Shown in pieces: positions 42,742 through 55,563 of a stretch of 64,000 nt of DNA. A program made the position numbers and the translations under genes. Every line of letters starts with the position of its first letter. Positions within the stretch are counted from its first letter, which is position 1. The notes beneath the pieces are model-generated. The model was not told the DNA's origin. It saw only the letters and a list, made by a program, of their open reading frames with translations, and made no database searches. The stretch is from assembly GCA_947652605.1 (NCBI GenBank), contig OX393579.1, forward strand, positions 54,194,970 to 54,258,969, read 5' to 3'. Source of the stretch: Elmis aenea. Its lineage: Eukaryota > Arthropoda > Insecta > Coleoptera > Elmidae.

Positions 42742-45700
42742 ATTATCTACAGCACGGTCGTTTTATGAAATTATTAAAAATTAAAACCAGCTTATTGAAA
42801 GACATATGCAAAACAATTTTTTTCATGTAAATATGCGATGGATAAACTCTTTCTGTGATATACAAGTCAATAATTATAATTGTTTATAAATAGTCGCTCA
42901 AGGAACACATGTATTATCTACAGCACGGTCGTTTTATGAAATTATTAAAAATTAAAACCAGCTCATTGAAAGACATATGCAAAACGATTTTTTTCATGTA
43001 AATATGCGATGGATAAACTCTTTCTGTGATATACAAGTCAATAATTATAATTGTTTATAAATAGTCGCTTAAGGAACACATGTATTATCTACAGCAAGGT
43101 CGTTTTATGAAATTATTAAAAATTAAAACCAGCTTATTGAAAGACATATGCAAAACAATTATTTTCATGTAAAGATGCGATGGATAAACTCTTTCTGTGA
43201 TATACAAGTCAATAATTATAATTGTTTATAAATAGTCGCTCAAGGAACACATGTATTATCTACAGCACGGTCGTTTTATGAAATTATTAAAAATTAAAAC
43301 CAGCTTATTGAAAGACATATGCAAAACAATTATTTTCATGTAAAGATGCGATGGATAAACTCTTTCTGTGATATACAAGTCAATAATTATAATTGTTTAT
43401 AAATAGTCGCTCAAGGAACACATGTATTATCTACAGCACGGTCGTTTTATGAAATTATTAAAAATTAAAACCAGCTTATTGAAAGACATTTGCAAAACAA
43501 TTTTTTTCATGTAAAGATGCGATGGATAAACTCTTTCTGTGATATACAAGTCAATAATTATAATTGTTTATAAATAGTCGCTCAAGAAACACATGTATTA
43601 TCTACAGCACGGTCGTTTTATGAAATTATTAAATATTAAAACCAGCTTATTGAAAGACATATGCAAAACAATTTTTTTCATGTAAAGAGGCGATGGATAA
43701 ACTCTTTCTGTGATATACAAGTCAATAATTATAATTGTTTATAAATAGTCGCTCAAGGAACACATGTATTATCTACAGCACGGTCGTTTTATGAAATTAT
43801 TAAATATTAAAACCAGCTTATTGAAAGACATATGCAAAACAATTTTTTTCATGTAAAGAGGCGATGGATAAACTCTTTCTGTGATATACAAGTCAATAAT
43901 TATAATTGTTTATAAATAGTCGCTCAAGGAACACATGTATTATCTACAGCACGGTCGTTTTATGAAATTATTAAAAATTAAAACCAGCTTATTGAAAGAC
44001 ATATGCAAAACAATTTTTTTCATGTAAATATGCGATGGATAAACTCTTTCTGTGATATACAAGTCAATAATTATAATTGTTTATAAATAGTCGCTCAAGG
44101 AACACATGTATTATCTACAGCACGGTCGTTTTATGAAATTATTAAAAATTAAAACCAGCTCATTGAAAGACATATGCAAAACGATTTTTTTCATGTAAAT
44201 ATGCGATGGATAAACTCTTTCTGTGATATACAAGTCAATAATTATAATTGTTTATAAATAGTCGCTCAAGGAACACATGTATTATCTACAGCAAGGTCGT
44301 TTTATGAAATTATTAAAAATTAAAACCAGCTTATTGAAAGACATATGCAAAACAATTATTTTCATGTAAAGATGCGATGGATAAACTCTTTCTGTGATAT
44401 ACAAGTCAATAATTATAATTGTTTATAAATAGTCGCTCAAGGAACACATGTATTATCTACAGCACGGTCGTTTTATGAAATTATTAAAAATTAAAACCAG
44501 TTAATTGAAAGACATATGCAAAACAATTTTTTTCATGTAAATATGCGATGGATAAACTCTTTCTGTGATATACAAGTCAATAATTATAATTGTTTATAAA
44601 TAGTCGCTCAAGGAACACATGTATTATCTACAGCACGGTCGTTTTATGAAATTATTAAAAATTAAAACCAGCTTATTGAAAGACATATGCAAAACAATTT
44701 TTTTCATGTAAATATGCGATGGATAAACTCTTTCTGTGATATACAAGTCAATAATTATAATTGTTTATAAATAGTCGCTCAAGGAACACATGTATTATCT
44801 ACAGCACGGTCGTTTTATGAAATTATTAAATATTAAAACCAGCTTATTGAAAGACATATGCAAAACAATTTTTTTCATGTAAAGAGGCGATGGATAAACT
44901 CTTTCTGTGATATACAAGTCAATAATTATAATTGTTTATAAATAGTCGCTCAAGGAACACATGTATTATCTACAGCACGGTCGTTTTATGAAATTATTAA
45001 AAATTAAAACCAGCTTATTGAAAGACATATGCAAAACAATTTTTTTCATGTAAATATGCGATGGATAAACTCTTTCTGTGATATACAAGTCAATAATTAT
45101 AATTGTTTATAAATAGTCGCTCAAGGAACACATGTATTATCTACAGCACGGTCGTTTTATGAAATTATTAAAAATTAAAACCAGCTTATTGAAAGACATA
45201 TGCAAAACAATTTTTTTCACATAAAGATGCGATGGATAAACTCTTTCTGTGATATACAAGTCAATAATTATAATTGTTTATAAATAGTCACTCAAGGAAC
45301 ACATGTATTATCTACAGCACGGTCGTTTTATGAAATTATTAAAAATTAAAACCAGCTTATTGAAAGACATATGCAAAACAATTTTTTTCATGTAAAGAGG
45401 CGATGGATAAACTCTTTCTGTGATATACAAGTCAATAATTATAATTGTTTATAAATAGTCGCTTAAGGAACACATGTATTATCTACAGCAAGGTCGTTTT
45501 ATGAAATTATTAAAAATTAAAACCAGCTTATTGAAAGACATTTGCAAAACAATTTTTTTCATGTAAAGAGGCGATGGATAAACTCTTTCTGTGATATACA
45601 AGTCAATAATTATAATTGTTTATAAATAGTCGCTTAAGGAACACATGTATTATCTACAGCACGGTCGTTTTATGAAATTATTAAAAATTAAAACCAGCTT

Positions 45701-46157
45701 ATTGAAAGACATATGCAAAACAATTTTTTTCATGTAAAGAGGCGATGGATAAACTCTTTCTGTGATATACAAGTCAATAATTATAATTGTTTATAAATAG
45801 TCGCTTAAGGAACACATGTATTATCTACAGCAAGGTCGTTTTATGAAATTATTAAAAATTAAAACCAGCTTATTGAAAGACATTTGCAAAACAATTATTT
45901 TCATGTAAAGATGCGATGGATAAACTCTGTGATATACAAGTCAATAATTATAATTGTTTATAAATAGTCGCTCAAGGAACACATGTATTATCTACAGCAC
46001 GGTCGTTTTATGAAATTATTAAAAATTAAAACCAGCTTATTGAAAGACATATGCAAAACAATTTTTTTCATATAAAGATGCGATGGATAAACTCTTTCTG
46101 TGATATACAAGTCAATAATTATAATTGTTTATAAATAGTCACTCAAGGAACACATGT
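42742..46157 (+). repeat. Irregular monomers and p1-p5 fragment (20 copies)
   Basis: Duplicate of 16415-19831. The p1-p5 piece is at 44110-44964, CAAGAAAC is near 43585, the p5 pair is at 43597-43938 and the 167-bp monomer is at 45820-45986. This is the last sequence of the left domain: private 17-mer markers such as GTTAATTG and TAAATATT are not seen beyond it. Confidence 0.92.
45987..46157 (+). repeat. Switch monomer at the end of the large duplication
   Basis: This monomer (14C, 86A, gat, 155A) matches both 19660-19831 without its extra A and 8209-8379. What precedes it follows the order before 19660, and what follows it (65T/gag, consensus with 158T, 14A/30G, 52C) follows the order after 8379. 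It is therefore the likely point of exchange between two non-equivalent monomers of one subtype. Confidence 0.78.
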
Positions 46158-46499
46158 ATTATCTACAGCACGGTCGTTTTATGAAATTATTAAAAATTAA
46201 AACCAGCTTATTGAAAGACATTTGCAAAACAATTTTTTTCATGTAAAGAGGCGATGGATAAACTCTTTCTGTGATATACAAGTCAATAATTATAATTGTT
46301 TATAAATAGTCGCTCAAGGAACACATGTATTATCTACAGCACGGTCGTTTTATGAAATTATTAAAAATTAAAACCAGCTTATTGAAAGACATATGCAAAA
46401 CAATTTTTTTCATGTAAATATGCGATGGATAAACTCTTTCTGTGATATACAAGTCAATAATTATAATTGTTTATAAATAGTCGCTTAAGGAACACATGT
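46158..46499 (+). repeat. Two monomers entering the right domain
   Basis: A 65T/gag monomer and a consensus monomer ending in 158T, the same pair as 8380-8721. The 13-monomer unit follows. Confidence 0.88.
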
Positions 46500-47697
46500 A
46501 TTATCTACAGCAAGGTCGTTTTATGAAAGTATTAAAAATTAAAACCAGCTTATTGAAAGACATATGCAAAACAATTATTTTCATGTAAAGATGCGATGGA
46601 TAAACTCTTTCTGTGATATACAAGTCAATAATTATAATTGTTTATAAATAGTCGCTCAAGGAACACATGTATTATCTACAGCACGGTCGTTTTATGAAAT
46701 TATTAAAAATTAAAACCAGCTCATTGAAAGACATATGCAAAACAATTTTTTTTCATGTAAATATGCGATGGATAAACTCTTTCTGTGATATACAAGTCAA
46801 TAATTATAATTGTTTATAAATAGTCGCTCAAGGAACACATGTATTATCTACAGCACGGTCGTTTTATGAAATTATTAAAAATTAAAACCAGCTTATTGAA
46901 AGACATATGCAAAACAATTATTTTCATATAAAGATGCGATGGATAAACTTTTTCTGTGATATACAAGTCAATAATTATAATTGTTTATAAATAGTCGCTC
47001 AAGGAACACATGTATTATCTACAGCAAGGTCGTTTTATGAAATTATTAAAAATTAAAACCAGCTTATTGAAAGACATATGCAAAACAATTTTTTTCATGT
47101 AAAGAGGCGATGGATAAACTCTTTCTGTGATATACAAGTCAATAATTATAATTGTTTATAAATAGTCGCTCAAGGAACACATGTATTATCTACAGCACGG
47201 TCGTTTTATGAAATTATTAAAAATTAAAACCAGCTCATTGAAAGACATATGCAAAACAATTTTTTTCATGTAAATATGCGATGGATAAACTCTTTCTGTG
47301 ATATACAAGTCAATAATTATAATTGTTTATAAATAGTCGCTCAAGGAACACATGTATTATCTACAGCACGGTCGTTTTATGAAATTATTAAAAATTAAAA
47401 CCAGCTTATTGAAAGACATATGCAAAACAATTTTTTTCATGTAAAGAGGCGATGGATAAACTCTTTCTGTGATATACAAGTCAATAATTATAATTGTTTA
47501 TAAATAGTCGCTCAAGGAACACATGTATTATCTACAGCACGGTCGTTTTATGAAATTATTAAAAATTAAAACCAGCTTATTGAAAGACATATGCAAAACA
47601 ATTATTTTCATGTAAATATGCGATGGATAAACTCTTTCTGTGATATACAAGTCAATAATTATAATTGTTTATAAATAGTCGCTCAAGGAACACATGT

Positions 47698-48381
47698 ATT
47701 ATCTACAGCACGGTCGTTTTATGAAATTATTAAAAATTAAAACCAGCTTATTGAAAGACATATGCAAAACAATTTTTTTCACATAAAGATGCGATGGATA
47801 AACTCTTTCTGTGATATACAAGTCAATAATTATAATTGTTTATAAATAGTCACTCAAGGAACACATGTATTATCTACAGCACGGTCGTTTTATGAAATTA
47901 TAAAAATTAAAACCAGCTTATTGAAAGACATATGCAAAACAATTTTTTTCATGTAAAGAGGCGATGGATAAACTCTTTCTGTGATATACAAGTCAATAAT
48001 TATAATTGTTTATAAATAGTCGCTTAAGGAACACATGTATTATCTACAGCAAGGTCGTTTTATAAAAGTATTAAAAATTAAAACCAGCTTATTGAAAGAC
48101 ATATGCAAAACAATTATTTTCATGTAAAGATGCGATGGATAAACTCTTTCTGTGATATACAAGTCAATAACTATAATTGTTTATAAATAGTCGCTCAAGG
48201 AACACATGTATTATCTACAGCAAGGTCGTTTTATGAAATTATTAAAAATTAAAACCAGCTCATTGAAAGACATATGCAAAACAATTTTTTTTCATGTAAA
48301 GAGGCTATGGATAAACTCTTTCTGTGATATACAAGTCAATTATTATAATTGTTTATAAATAGTCGCTCAAGGAACACATGT
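47698..48381 (+). repeat. Four-monomer module, copy 1 (inside the 13-mer)
   Basis: Four monomers in order: CACATAAAGATG with 155A; gag with 158T; TTTTATAAAAG with 14A, 78A and gat; 52C with GAGGCTATGG and base 131 T. The same order recurs at 49751-50434, 50606-51290, 52660-53339 and 53340-54024, and partly at 56077-56589, with its first member sometimes replaced by a 78A/155A monomer. It is the most frequent HOR-like unit in the right domain. Confidence 0.88.
47869..48038 (+). repeat. 170-bp monomer with a 1-base deletion
   Basis: GAAATTATAAAAATT has lost one base from the usual GAAATTATTAAAAATT. The duplicate is at 49922-50091. Confidence 0.93.
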
Positions 48382-48723
48382 ATTATCTACAGCACGGTCG
48401 TTTTATGAAATTATTAAAAATTAAAACCAGCTTATTGAAAGACATATGCAAAACAATTTTTTTCATGTAAATATGCGATGGATAAACTCTTTCTGTGATA
48501 TACAAGTCAATAATTATAATTGTTTATAAATAGTCGCTCAAGGAACACATGTATTATCTACAGCACGGTCGTTTTATGAAATTATTAAAAATTAAAACCA
48601 GCTTATTGAAAGACATATGCAAAACAATTTTTTTCATGTAAATATGCGATGGATAAACTCTTTCTGTGATATACAAGTCAATAATTATAATTGTTTATAA
48701 ATAGTCGCTTAAGGAACACATGT

Positions 48724-50605
48724 ATTATCTACAGCAAGGTCGTTTTATGAAAGTATTAAAAATTAAAACCAGCTTATTGAAAGACATATGCAAAACAATT
48801 ATTTTCATGTAAAGATGCGATGGATAAACTCTTTCTGTGATATACAAGTCAATAATTATAATTGTTTATAAATAGTCGCTCAAGGAACACATGTATTATC
48901 TACAGCACGGTCGTTTTATGAAATTATTAAAAATTAAAACCAGCTCATTGAAAGACATATGCAAAACAATTTTTTTTCATGTAAATATGCGATGGATAAA
49001 CTCTTTCTGTGATATACAAGTCAATAATTATAATTGTTTATAAATAGTCGCTCAAGGAACACATGTATTATCTACAGCAAGGTCGTTTTATGAAATTATT
49101 AAAAATTAAAACCAGCTTATTGAAAGACATATGCAAAACAATTTTTTTCATGTAAAGAGGCGATGGATAAACTCTTTCTGTGATATACAAGTCAATAATT
49201 ATAATTGTTTATAAATAGTCGCTCAAGGAACACATGTATTATCTACAGCACGGTCGTTTTATGAAATTATTAAAAATTAAAACCAGCTCATTGAAAGACA
49301 TATGCAAAACAATTTTTTTCATGTAAATATGCGATGGATAAACTCTTTCTGTGATATACAAGTCAATAATTATAATTGTTTATAAATAGTCGCTCAAGGA
49401 ACACATGTATTATCTACAGCACGGTCGTTTTATGAAATTATTAAAAATTAAAACCAGCTTATTGAAAGACATATGCAAAACAATTTTTTTCATGTAAAGA
49501 GGCGATGGATAAACTCTTTCTGTGATATACAAGTCAATAATTATAATTGTTTATAAATAGTCGCTCAAGGAACACATGTATTATCTACAGCACGGTCGTT
49601 TTATGAAATTATTAAAAATTAAAACCAGCTTATTGAAAGACATATGCAAAACAATTATTTTCATGTAAATATGCGATGGATAAACTCTTTCTGTGATATA
49701 CAAGTCAATAATTATAATTGTTTATAAATAGTCGCTCAAGGAACACATGTATTATCTACAGCACGGTCGTTTTATGAAATTATTAAAAATTAAAACCAGC
49801 TTATTGAAAGACATATGCAAAACAATTTTTTTCACATAAAGATGCGATGGATAAACTCTTTCTGTGATATACAAGTCAATAATTATAATTGTTTATAAAT
49901 AGTCACTCAAGGAACACATGTATTATCTACAGCACGGTCGTTTTATGAAATTATAAAAATTAAAACCAGCTTATTGAAAGACATATGCAAAACAATTTTT
50001 TTCATGTAAAGAGGCGATGGATAAACTCTTTCTGTGATATACAAGTCAATAATTATAATTGTTTATAAATAGTCGCTTAAGGAACACATGTATTATCTAC
50101 AGCAAGGTCGTTTTATAAAAGTATTAAAAATTAAAACCAGCTTATTGAAAGACATATGCAAAACAATTATTTTCATGTAAAGATGCGATGGATAAACTCT
50201 TTCTGTGATATACAAGTCAATAACTATAATTGTTTATAAATAGTCGCTCAAGGAACACATGTATTATCTACAGCAAGGTCGTTTTATGAAATTATTAAAA
50301 ATTAAAACCAGCTCATTGAAAGACATATGCAAAACAATTTTTTTTCATGTAAAGAGGCTATGGATAAACTCTTTCTGTGATATACAAGTCAATTATTATA
50401 ATTGTTTATAAATAGTCGCTCAAGGAACACATGTATTATCTACAGCACGGTCGTTTTATGAAATTATTAAAAATTAAAACCAGCTTATTGAAAGACATAT
50501 GCAAAACAATTTTTTTCATGTAAATATGCGATGGATAAACTCTTTCTGTGATATACAAGTCAATAATTATAATTGTTTATAAATAGTCACTCAAGGAACA
50601 CATGT
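48724..50605 (+). repeat. 13-monomer HOR, copy 2 (11 monomers kept)
   Basis: Repeats 46500-48552 without the third monomer (the ACTTTTTCTG copy at 46843-47013). The offset is therefore 2,224 bases for the first two monomers and 2,053 for the rest. Shared private markers are GAAATTATAAAA (47893 and 49946), the C at 48171 and 50224, and the eight-T GAGGCTATGG copies. The last monomer differs by 155A, and the expected final 158T consensus copy is missing. Confidence 0.93.
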
Positions 50606-51290
50606 ATTATCTACAGCACGGTCGTTTTATGAAATTATTAAAAATTAAAACCAGCTTATTGAAAGACATATGCAAAACAATTTTTTTCACATAAAGATGC
50701 GATGGATAAACTCTTTCTGTGATATACAAGTCAATAATTATAATTGTTTATAAATAGTCACTTAAGGAACACATGTATTATCTACAGCACGGTCGTTTTA
50801 TGAAATTATTAAAAATTAAAACCAGCTTATTGAAAGACATATGCAAAACAATTTTTTTCATGTAAAGAGGCGATGGATAAACTCTTTCTGTGATATACAA
50901 GTCAATAATTATAATTGTTTATAAATAGTCGCTTAAGGAACACATGTATTATCTACAGCAAGGTCGTTTTATAAAAGTATTAAAAATTAAAACCAGCTTA
51001 TTGAAAGACATATGCAAAACAATTATTTTCATGTAAAGATGCGATGGATAAACTCTTTCTGTGATATACAAGTCAATAATTATAATTGTTTATAAATAGT
51101 CGCTCAAGGAACACATGTATTATCTACAGCACGGTCGTTTTATGAAATTATTAAAAATTAAAACCAGCTTATTGAAAGACATATGCAAAACAATTTTTTT
51201 TCATGTAAAGAGGCTATGGATAAACTCTTTCTGTGATATACAAGTCAATTATTATAATTGTTTATAAATAGTCGCTCAAGGAACACATGT
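50606..51290 (+). repeat. Four-monomer module, copy 3
   Basis: The CACATAAAGATG monomer ends in AGTCACTTAAGG (155A with 158T together, a pairing seen only here). The gag member has its full length, unlike the two copies upstream. The last member is 14C with TTATTG rather than 52C. Confidence 0.9.
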
Positions 51291-51975
51291 ATTATCTACA
51301 GCACGGTCGTTTTATGAAATTATTAAAAATTAAAACCAGCTCATTGAAAGACATATGCAAAACAATTTTTTTTCATGTAAAGAGGCTATGGATAAACTCT
51401 TTCTGTGATATACAAGTCAATTATTATATTTGTTTATAAATAGTCGCTCAAGGAACACATGTATTATCTACAGCACGGTCGTTTTATGAAATTATTAAAA
51501 ATTAAAACCAGCTTATTGAAAGACATATGCAAAACAATTATTTTCATGTAAATATGCGATGGATAAACTCTTTCTGTGATATACAAGTCAATAATTATAA
51601 TTGTTTATAAATAGTCGCTCAAGGAACACATGTATTATCTACAGCACGGTCGTTTTATGAAATTATTAAAAATTAAAACCAGCTTATTGAAAGACATATG
51701 CAAAACAATTTTTTTCATATAAAGATGCGATGGATAAACTCTTTCTGTGATATACAAGTCAATAATTATAATTGTTTATAAATAGTCACTCAAAGAACAC
51801 ATGTATTATGTACAGCACGGTCGTTTTATGAAATTATTAAAAATTAAAACCAGCTTATTGAAAGACATATGCAAAACAATTTTTTTCATGTAAATATGCG
51901 ATGGATAAACTCTTTCTGTGATATACAAGTCAATAATTATAATTGTTTATAAATAGTCGCTCAAGGAACACATGT
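51291..51975 (+). repeat. Four irregular monomers
   Basis: A 172-bp 52C/GAGGCTATGG copy with ATATTTG near 51429; a 78A tat copy; an 86A/155A copy with CTCAAAGAAC near 51791; and a copy beginning ATTATGTAC (base 6 G). Confidence 0.88.
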
Positions 51976-52830
51976 ATTATCTACAGCACGGTCGTTTTAT
52001 GAAATTATTAAAAATTAAAACCAGCTCATTGAAAGACATATGCAAAACGATTTTTTTCATGTAAATATGCGATGGATAAACTCTTTCTGTGATATACAAG
52101 TCAATAATTATAATTGTTTATAAATAGTCGCTTAAGGAACACATGTATTATATACAGCAAGGTCGTTTTATGAAATTATTAAAAATTAAAACCAGCTTAT
52201 TGAAAGACATATGCAAAACAATTATTTTCATGTAAAGATGCGATGGATAAACTCTTTCTGTGATATACAAGTCAATAATTATAATTGTTTATAAATAGTC
52301 GCTCAAGGAACACATGTATTATCTACAGCACGGTCGTTTTATGAAATTATTAAAAATTAAAACCAGCTTATTGAAAGACATATGCAAAACAATTTATTTC
52401 ATGTTAAGAGGCGATGGATAAACTCTTTCTGTGATATACAAGTCAATAATTATAATTGTTTATAAATAGTCGCTCAAGGAACACATGTATTATCTACAGC
52501 ACGGTCGTTTTATGAAATCATTAAAAATTAAAACCAGCTTATTGAAAGACATATGCAAAACAATTTTTTTCATGTAAAGAGGCGATGGATAAACTCTTTC
52601 TGTGATATACAAGTCAATAATTATAATTGTTTATAAATAGTCGCTCAAGGAACACATGTATTATCTACAGCACGGTCGTTTTATGAAATTATTAAAAATT
52701 AAAACCAGCTTATTGAAAGACATATGCAAAACAATTATTTTCATGTAAAGATGCGATGGATAAACTCTTTCTGTGATATACAAGTCAATAATTATATTTG
52801 TTTATAAATAGTCACTCAAGGAACACATGT
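51976..52830 (+). repeat. Five-monomer unit with ATTATATAC and AATTTATTT markers
   Basis: Order: p1-like (52C, 74G, 158T); p2-like with ATTATATAC (base 6 A); AATTTATTTC followed by ATGTTAAGAGG (base 88 T); GAAATCATT (base 31 C) gag; 78A gat with ATATTTG and 155A. Members two to five recur at 62917-63600 (offset about 10,770), and a diverged version is at 55393-56247. Confidence 0.9.
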
Positions 52831-54024
52831 ATTATCTACAGCACGGTCGTTTTATGAAATTATTAAAAATTAAAACCAGCTTATTGAAAGACATATGCAA
52901 AACAATTTTTTTCATGTAAAGAGGCGATGGATAAACTCTGTGATATACAAGTCAATAATTATAATTGTTTATAAATAGTCGCTTAAGGAACACATGTATT
53001 ATCTACAGCAAGGTCGTTTTATAAAAGTATTAAAAATTAAAACCAGCTTATTGAAAGACATATGCAAAACAACTATTTTCATGTAAAGAGGCGATGGATA
53101 AACTCTTTCTGTGATATACAAGTCAATAATTATAATTGTTTATAAATAGTCGCTCAAGGAACACATGTATTATCTACAGCAAGGTCGTTTTATGAAATTA
53201 TTAAAAATTAAAACCAGCTCATTGAAAGACATATGCAAAACAATTTTTTTCATGTAAAGAGGCAATGGATAAACTCTTTCTGTGATATACAAGTCAATTA
53301 TTATAATTGTTTATAAATAGTCGCTCAAGGAACACATGTATTATCTACAGCACGGTCGTTTTATGAAATTATTAAAAATTAAAACCAGCTTATTGAAAGA
53401 CATATGCAAAACAATTTTTTTCACATAAAGATGCGATGGATAAACTCTTTCTGTGATATACAAGTCAATAATTATAATTGTTTATAAATAGTCACTCAAG
53501 GAACACATGTATTATCTACAGCACGGTCGTTTTATGAAATTATTAAAAATTAAAACCAGCTTATTGAAAGACATATGCAAAACAATTTTTTTCATGTAAA
53601 GAGGCGATGGATAAACTCTTTCTGTGATATACAAGTCAATAATTATAATTGTTTATAAATAGTCGCTTAAGGAACACATGTATTATCTACAGCAAGGTCG
53701 TTTTATAAAAGTATTAAAAATTAAAACCAGCTTATTGAAAGACATATGCAAAACAATTATTTTCATGTAAAGATGCGATGGGTAAACTCTTTCTGTGATA
53801 TACAAGTCAATAATTATAATTGTTTATAAATAGTCGCTCAAGGAACACATGTATTATCTACAGCAAGGTCGTTTTATGAAATTATTAAAAATTAAAACCA
53901 GCTCATTGAAAGACATATGCAAAACAATTTTTTTTCATGTAAAGAGGCTATGGATAAACTCTTTCTGTGATATACAAGTCAATTATTATAATTGTTTATA
54001 AATAGTCGCTCAAGGAACACATGT
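52660..54024 (+). repeat. Four-monomer module, two tandem copies
   Basis: Copies at 52660-53339 (680 bp because of the 4-base deletion) and 53340-54024 (685 bp because of an eight-T run). The first copy begins with a 78A/155A monomer, the second with CACATAAAGATG. The first TTTTATAAAAG member has CAACTATTTT and gag; the second has a private GATGGGTAAAC near 53778. The fourth member is GAGGCAATGG in one and GAGGCTATGG in the other. Confidence 0.88.
52831..52997 (+). repeat. 167-bp monomer, separate 4-base deletion
   Basis: Same ACTCTGTGATAT deletion as 19493-19659 but on a 14C, gag, 158T background. It is either an independent slippage event between the TCT triplets or a short conversion tract. 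Confidence 0.93.
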
Positions 54025-55392
54025 ATTATCTACAGCAAGGTCGTTTTATGAAATTATTAAAAATTAAAACCAGCTCATTGAAAGACATATGCAAAACAAT
54101 TTTTTTCATGTAAAGAGGCTATGGATAAACTCTTTCTGTGATATACAAGTCAATAATTATAATTGTTTATAAATAGTCGCTCAAGGAACACATGTATTAT
54201 CTACAGCACGGTCGTTTTATGAAATTATTAAAAATTAAAACCAGCTTATTGAAAGACATATGCAAAACAATTTTTTTCATATAAAGATGCGATGGATAAA
54301 CTCTTTCTGTGATATACAAGTCAATAATTATAATTGTTTATAAATAGTCACTCAAGGAACACATGTATTATCTACAGCACGGTCGTTTTATGAAATTATT
54401 AAAAATTAAAACCAGCTTATTAAAAGACATATGCAAAACAATTTTTTTCATGTAAATATGCAATGGATAAACTCTTTCTGTGATATACAAGTCAATAATT
54501 ATAATTGTTTATAAATAGTCGCTCAAGGAACACATGTATTATCTGAAGCACGGTCGTTTTATGAAATTATTAAAAATTAAAACCAGCTTATTGAAAGACA
54601 TATGCAAAACAATTTTTTTCATGTAAATATGCGATGGATAAACTCTTTCTGTGATATACAAGTCAATAATTATAATTGTTTATAAATAGTCGCTCAAGGA
54701 ACACATGTATTATCTACAGCACGGTCGTTTTATGAAATTATTAAAAATTAAAACCAGCTTATTGAAAGACATTTGCAAAACAATTTTTTTCATGTAAAGA
54801 GGCGATGGATAAACTCTTTCTGTGATATACAAGTCAATAATTATAATTGTTTATAAATAGTCGCTCAAGGAACACATGTATTATCTACAGCAAGGTCGTT
54901 TTATGAAATTATTAAAAATTAAAACCAGCTCATTGAAAGACATATGCAAAACAATTTTTTTCATGTAAAGAGGCTATGGATAAACTCTTTCTGTGATATA
55001 CAAGTCAATAATTATAATTGTTTATAAATAGTCGCTCAAGGAACACATGTATTATCTACAGCACGGTCGTTTTATGAAATTATTAAAAATTAAAACCAGC
55101 TTATTGAAAGACATTTGCAAAACAATTTTTTTCATGTAAAGATGCGATGGATAAACTCTTTCTGTGATATACAAGTCAATAATTATAATTGTTTATAAAT
55201 AGTCGCTCAAGGAACACATGTATTATCTACAGCACGGTCGTTTTATGAAATTATTAAAAATTAAAACCAGCTTATTGAAAGACATATGCAAAACAATTTT
55301 TTTCATGTAAATATGCAATGGATAAACTCTTTCTGTGATATACAAGTCAATAATTATAATTGTTTATAAATAGTCGCTTAAGGAACACATGT
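54025..55392 (+). repeat. Eight irregular monomers
   Basis: Mixed subtypes: two 14A/52C/GAGGCTATGG copies (54025, 54880), an 86A/155A copy, TTATTAAAAG at 54367-54537 (base 56 G to A) with 96A, ATCTGAAGC at 54538, 65T copies with gag and gat, and a 96A copy with 158T. No order repeats clearly except that the pair 54709-55050 (65T gag, then 52C GAGGCTATGG) resembles 59155-59496. Confidence 0.85.
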
Positions 55393-55563
55393 ATTATCTA
55401 CAGCAAGGTCGTTTTATGAAAGTATTAAAAATTAAAACCAGCTTATTGAAAGACATATGCAAAACGATTTTTTTCATGTAAATATGCGATGGATAAACTC
55501 TTTCTGTGATATACAAGTCAATAATTATAATTGTTTATAAATAGTCGCTTAAGAAACACATGT
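55393..55563 (+). repeat. Chimeric monomer: 14A/30G front, p1 back
   Basis: The front has the 14A and 30G markers and follows a 158T monomer, as that subtype always does. The back has 74G, tat and 158T like p1. The exchange lies between monomer bases 31 and 73. It also carries CTTAAGAAAC near 55548. Confidence 0.82.

Larger units (their letters stand above)
26328..46157 (+). repeat. Large duplicated block, copy 2
   Basis: This is the second copy of the block at 1-19831 and starts exactly at a monomer of the 14A/30G subtype, as base 1 does. Compared by eye over about 19.8 kb, only three differences were found: T at 28500 against A at 2173, T at 39809 against C at 13482, and no extra A where copy 1 has CATATAAAAG at 19743-19751. 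The copy stops matching after monomer 45987-46157. The next monomers resemble those at 8380-9747 rather than those at 19832 onward, so the end of the duplication is a switch between two monomers of the same subtype. A recent tandem duplication or an assembly artefact would both give this pattern. Confidence 0.94.
46500..48723 (+). repeat. 13-monomer HOR, copy 1 (2,224 bp)
   Basis: Order: 14A/30G/78A; 52C with eight T's; 78A with 86A and ACTTTTTCTG; 14A gag; 52C tat; gag; 78A tat; CACATAAAGATG with 155A; a 170-bp gag copy with 158T; TTTTATAAAAG (26A, 30G) with C at 48171; 14A, 52C, eight T's and GAGGCTATGG; consensus; consensus with 158T. The first six resemble 8722-9747, which suggests descent from that left-domain segment. 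Confidence 0.93.
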
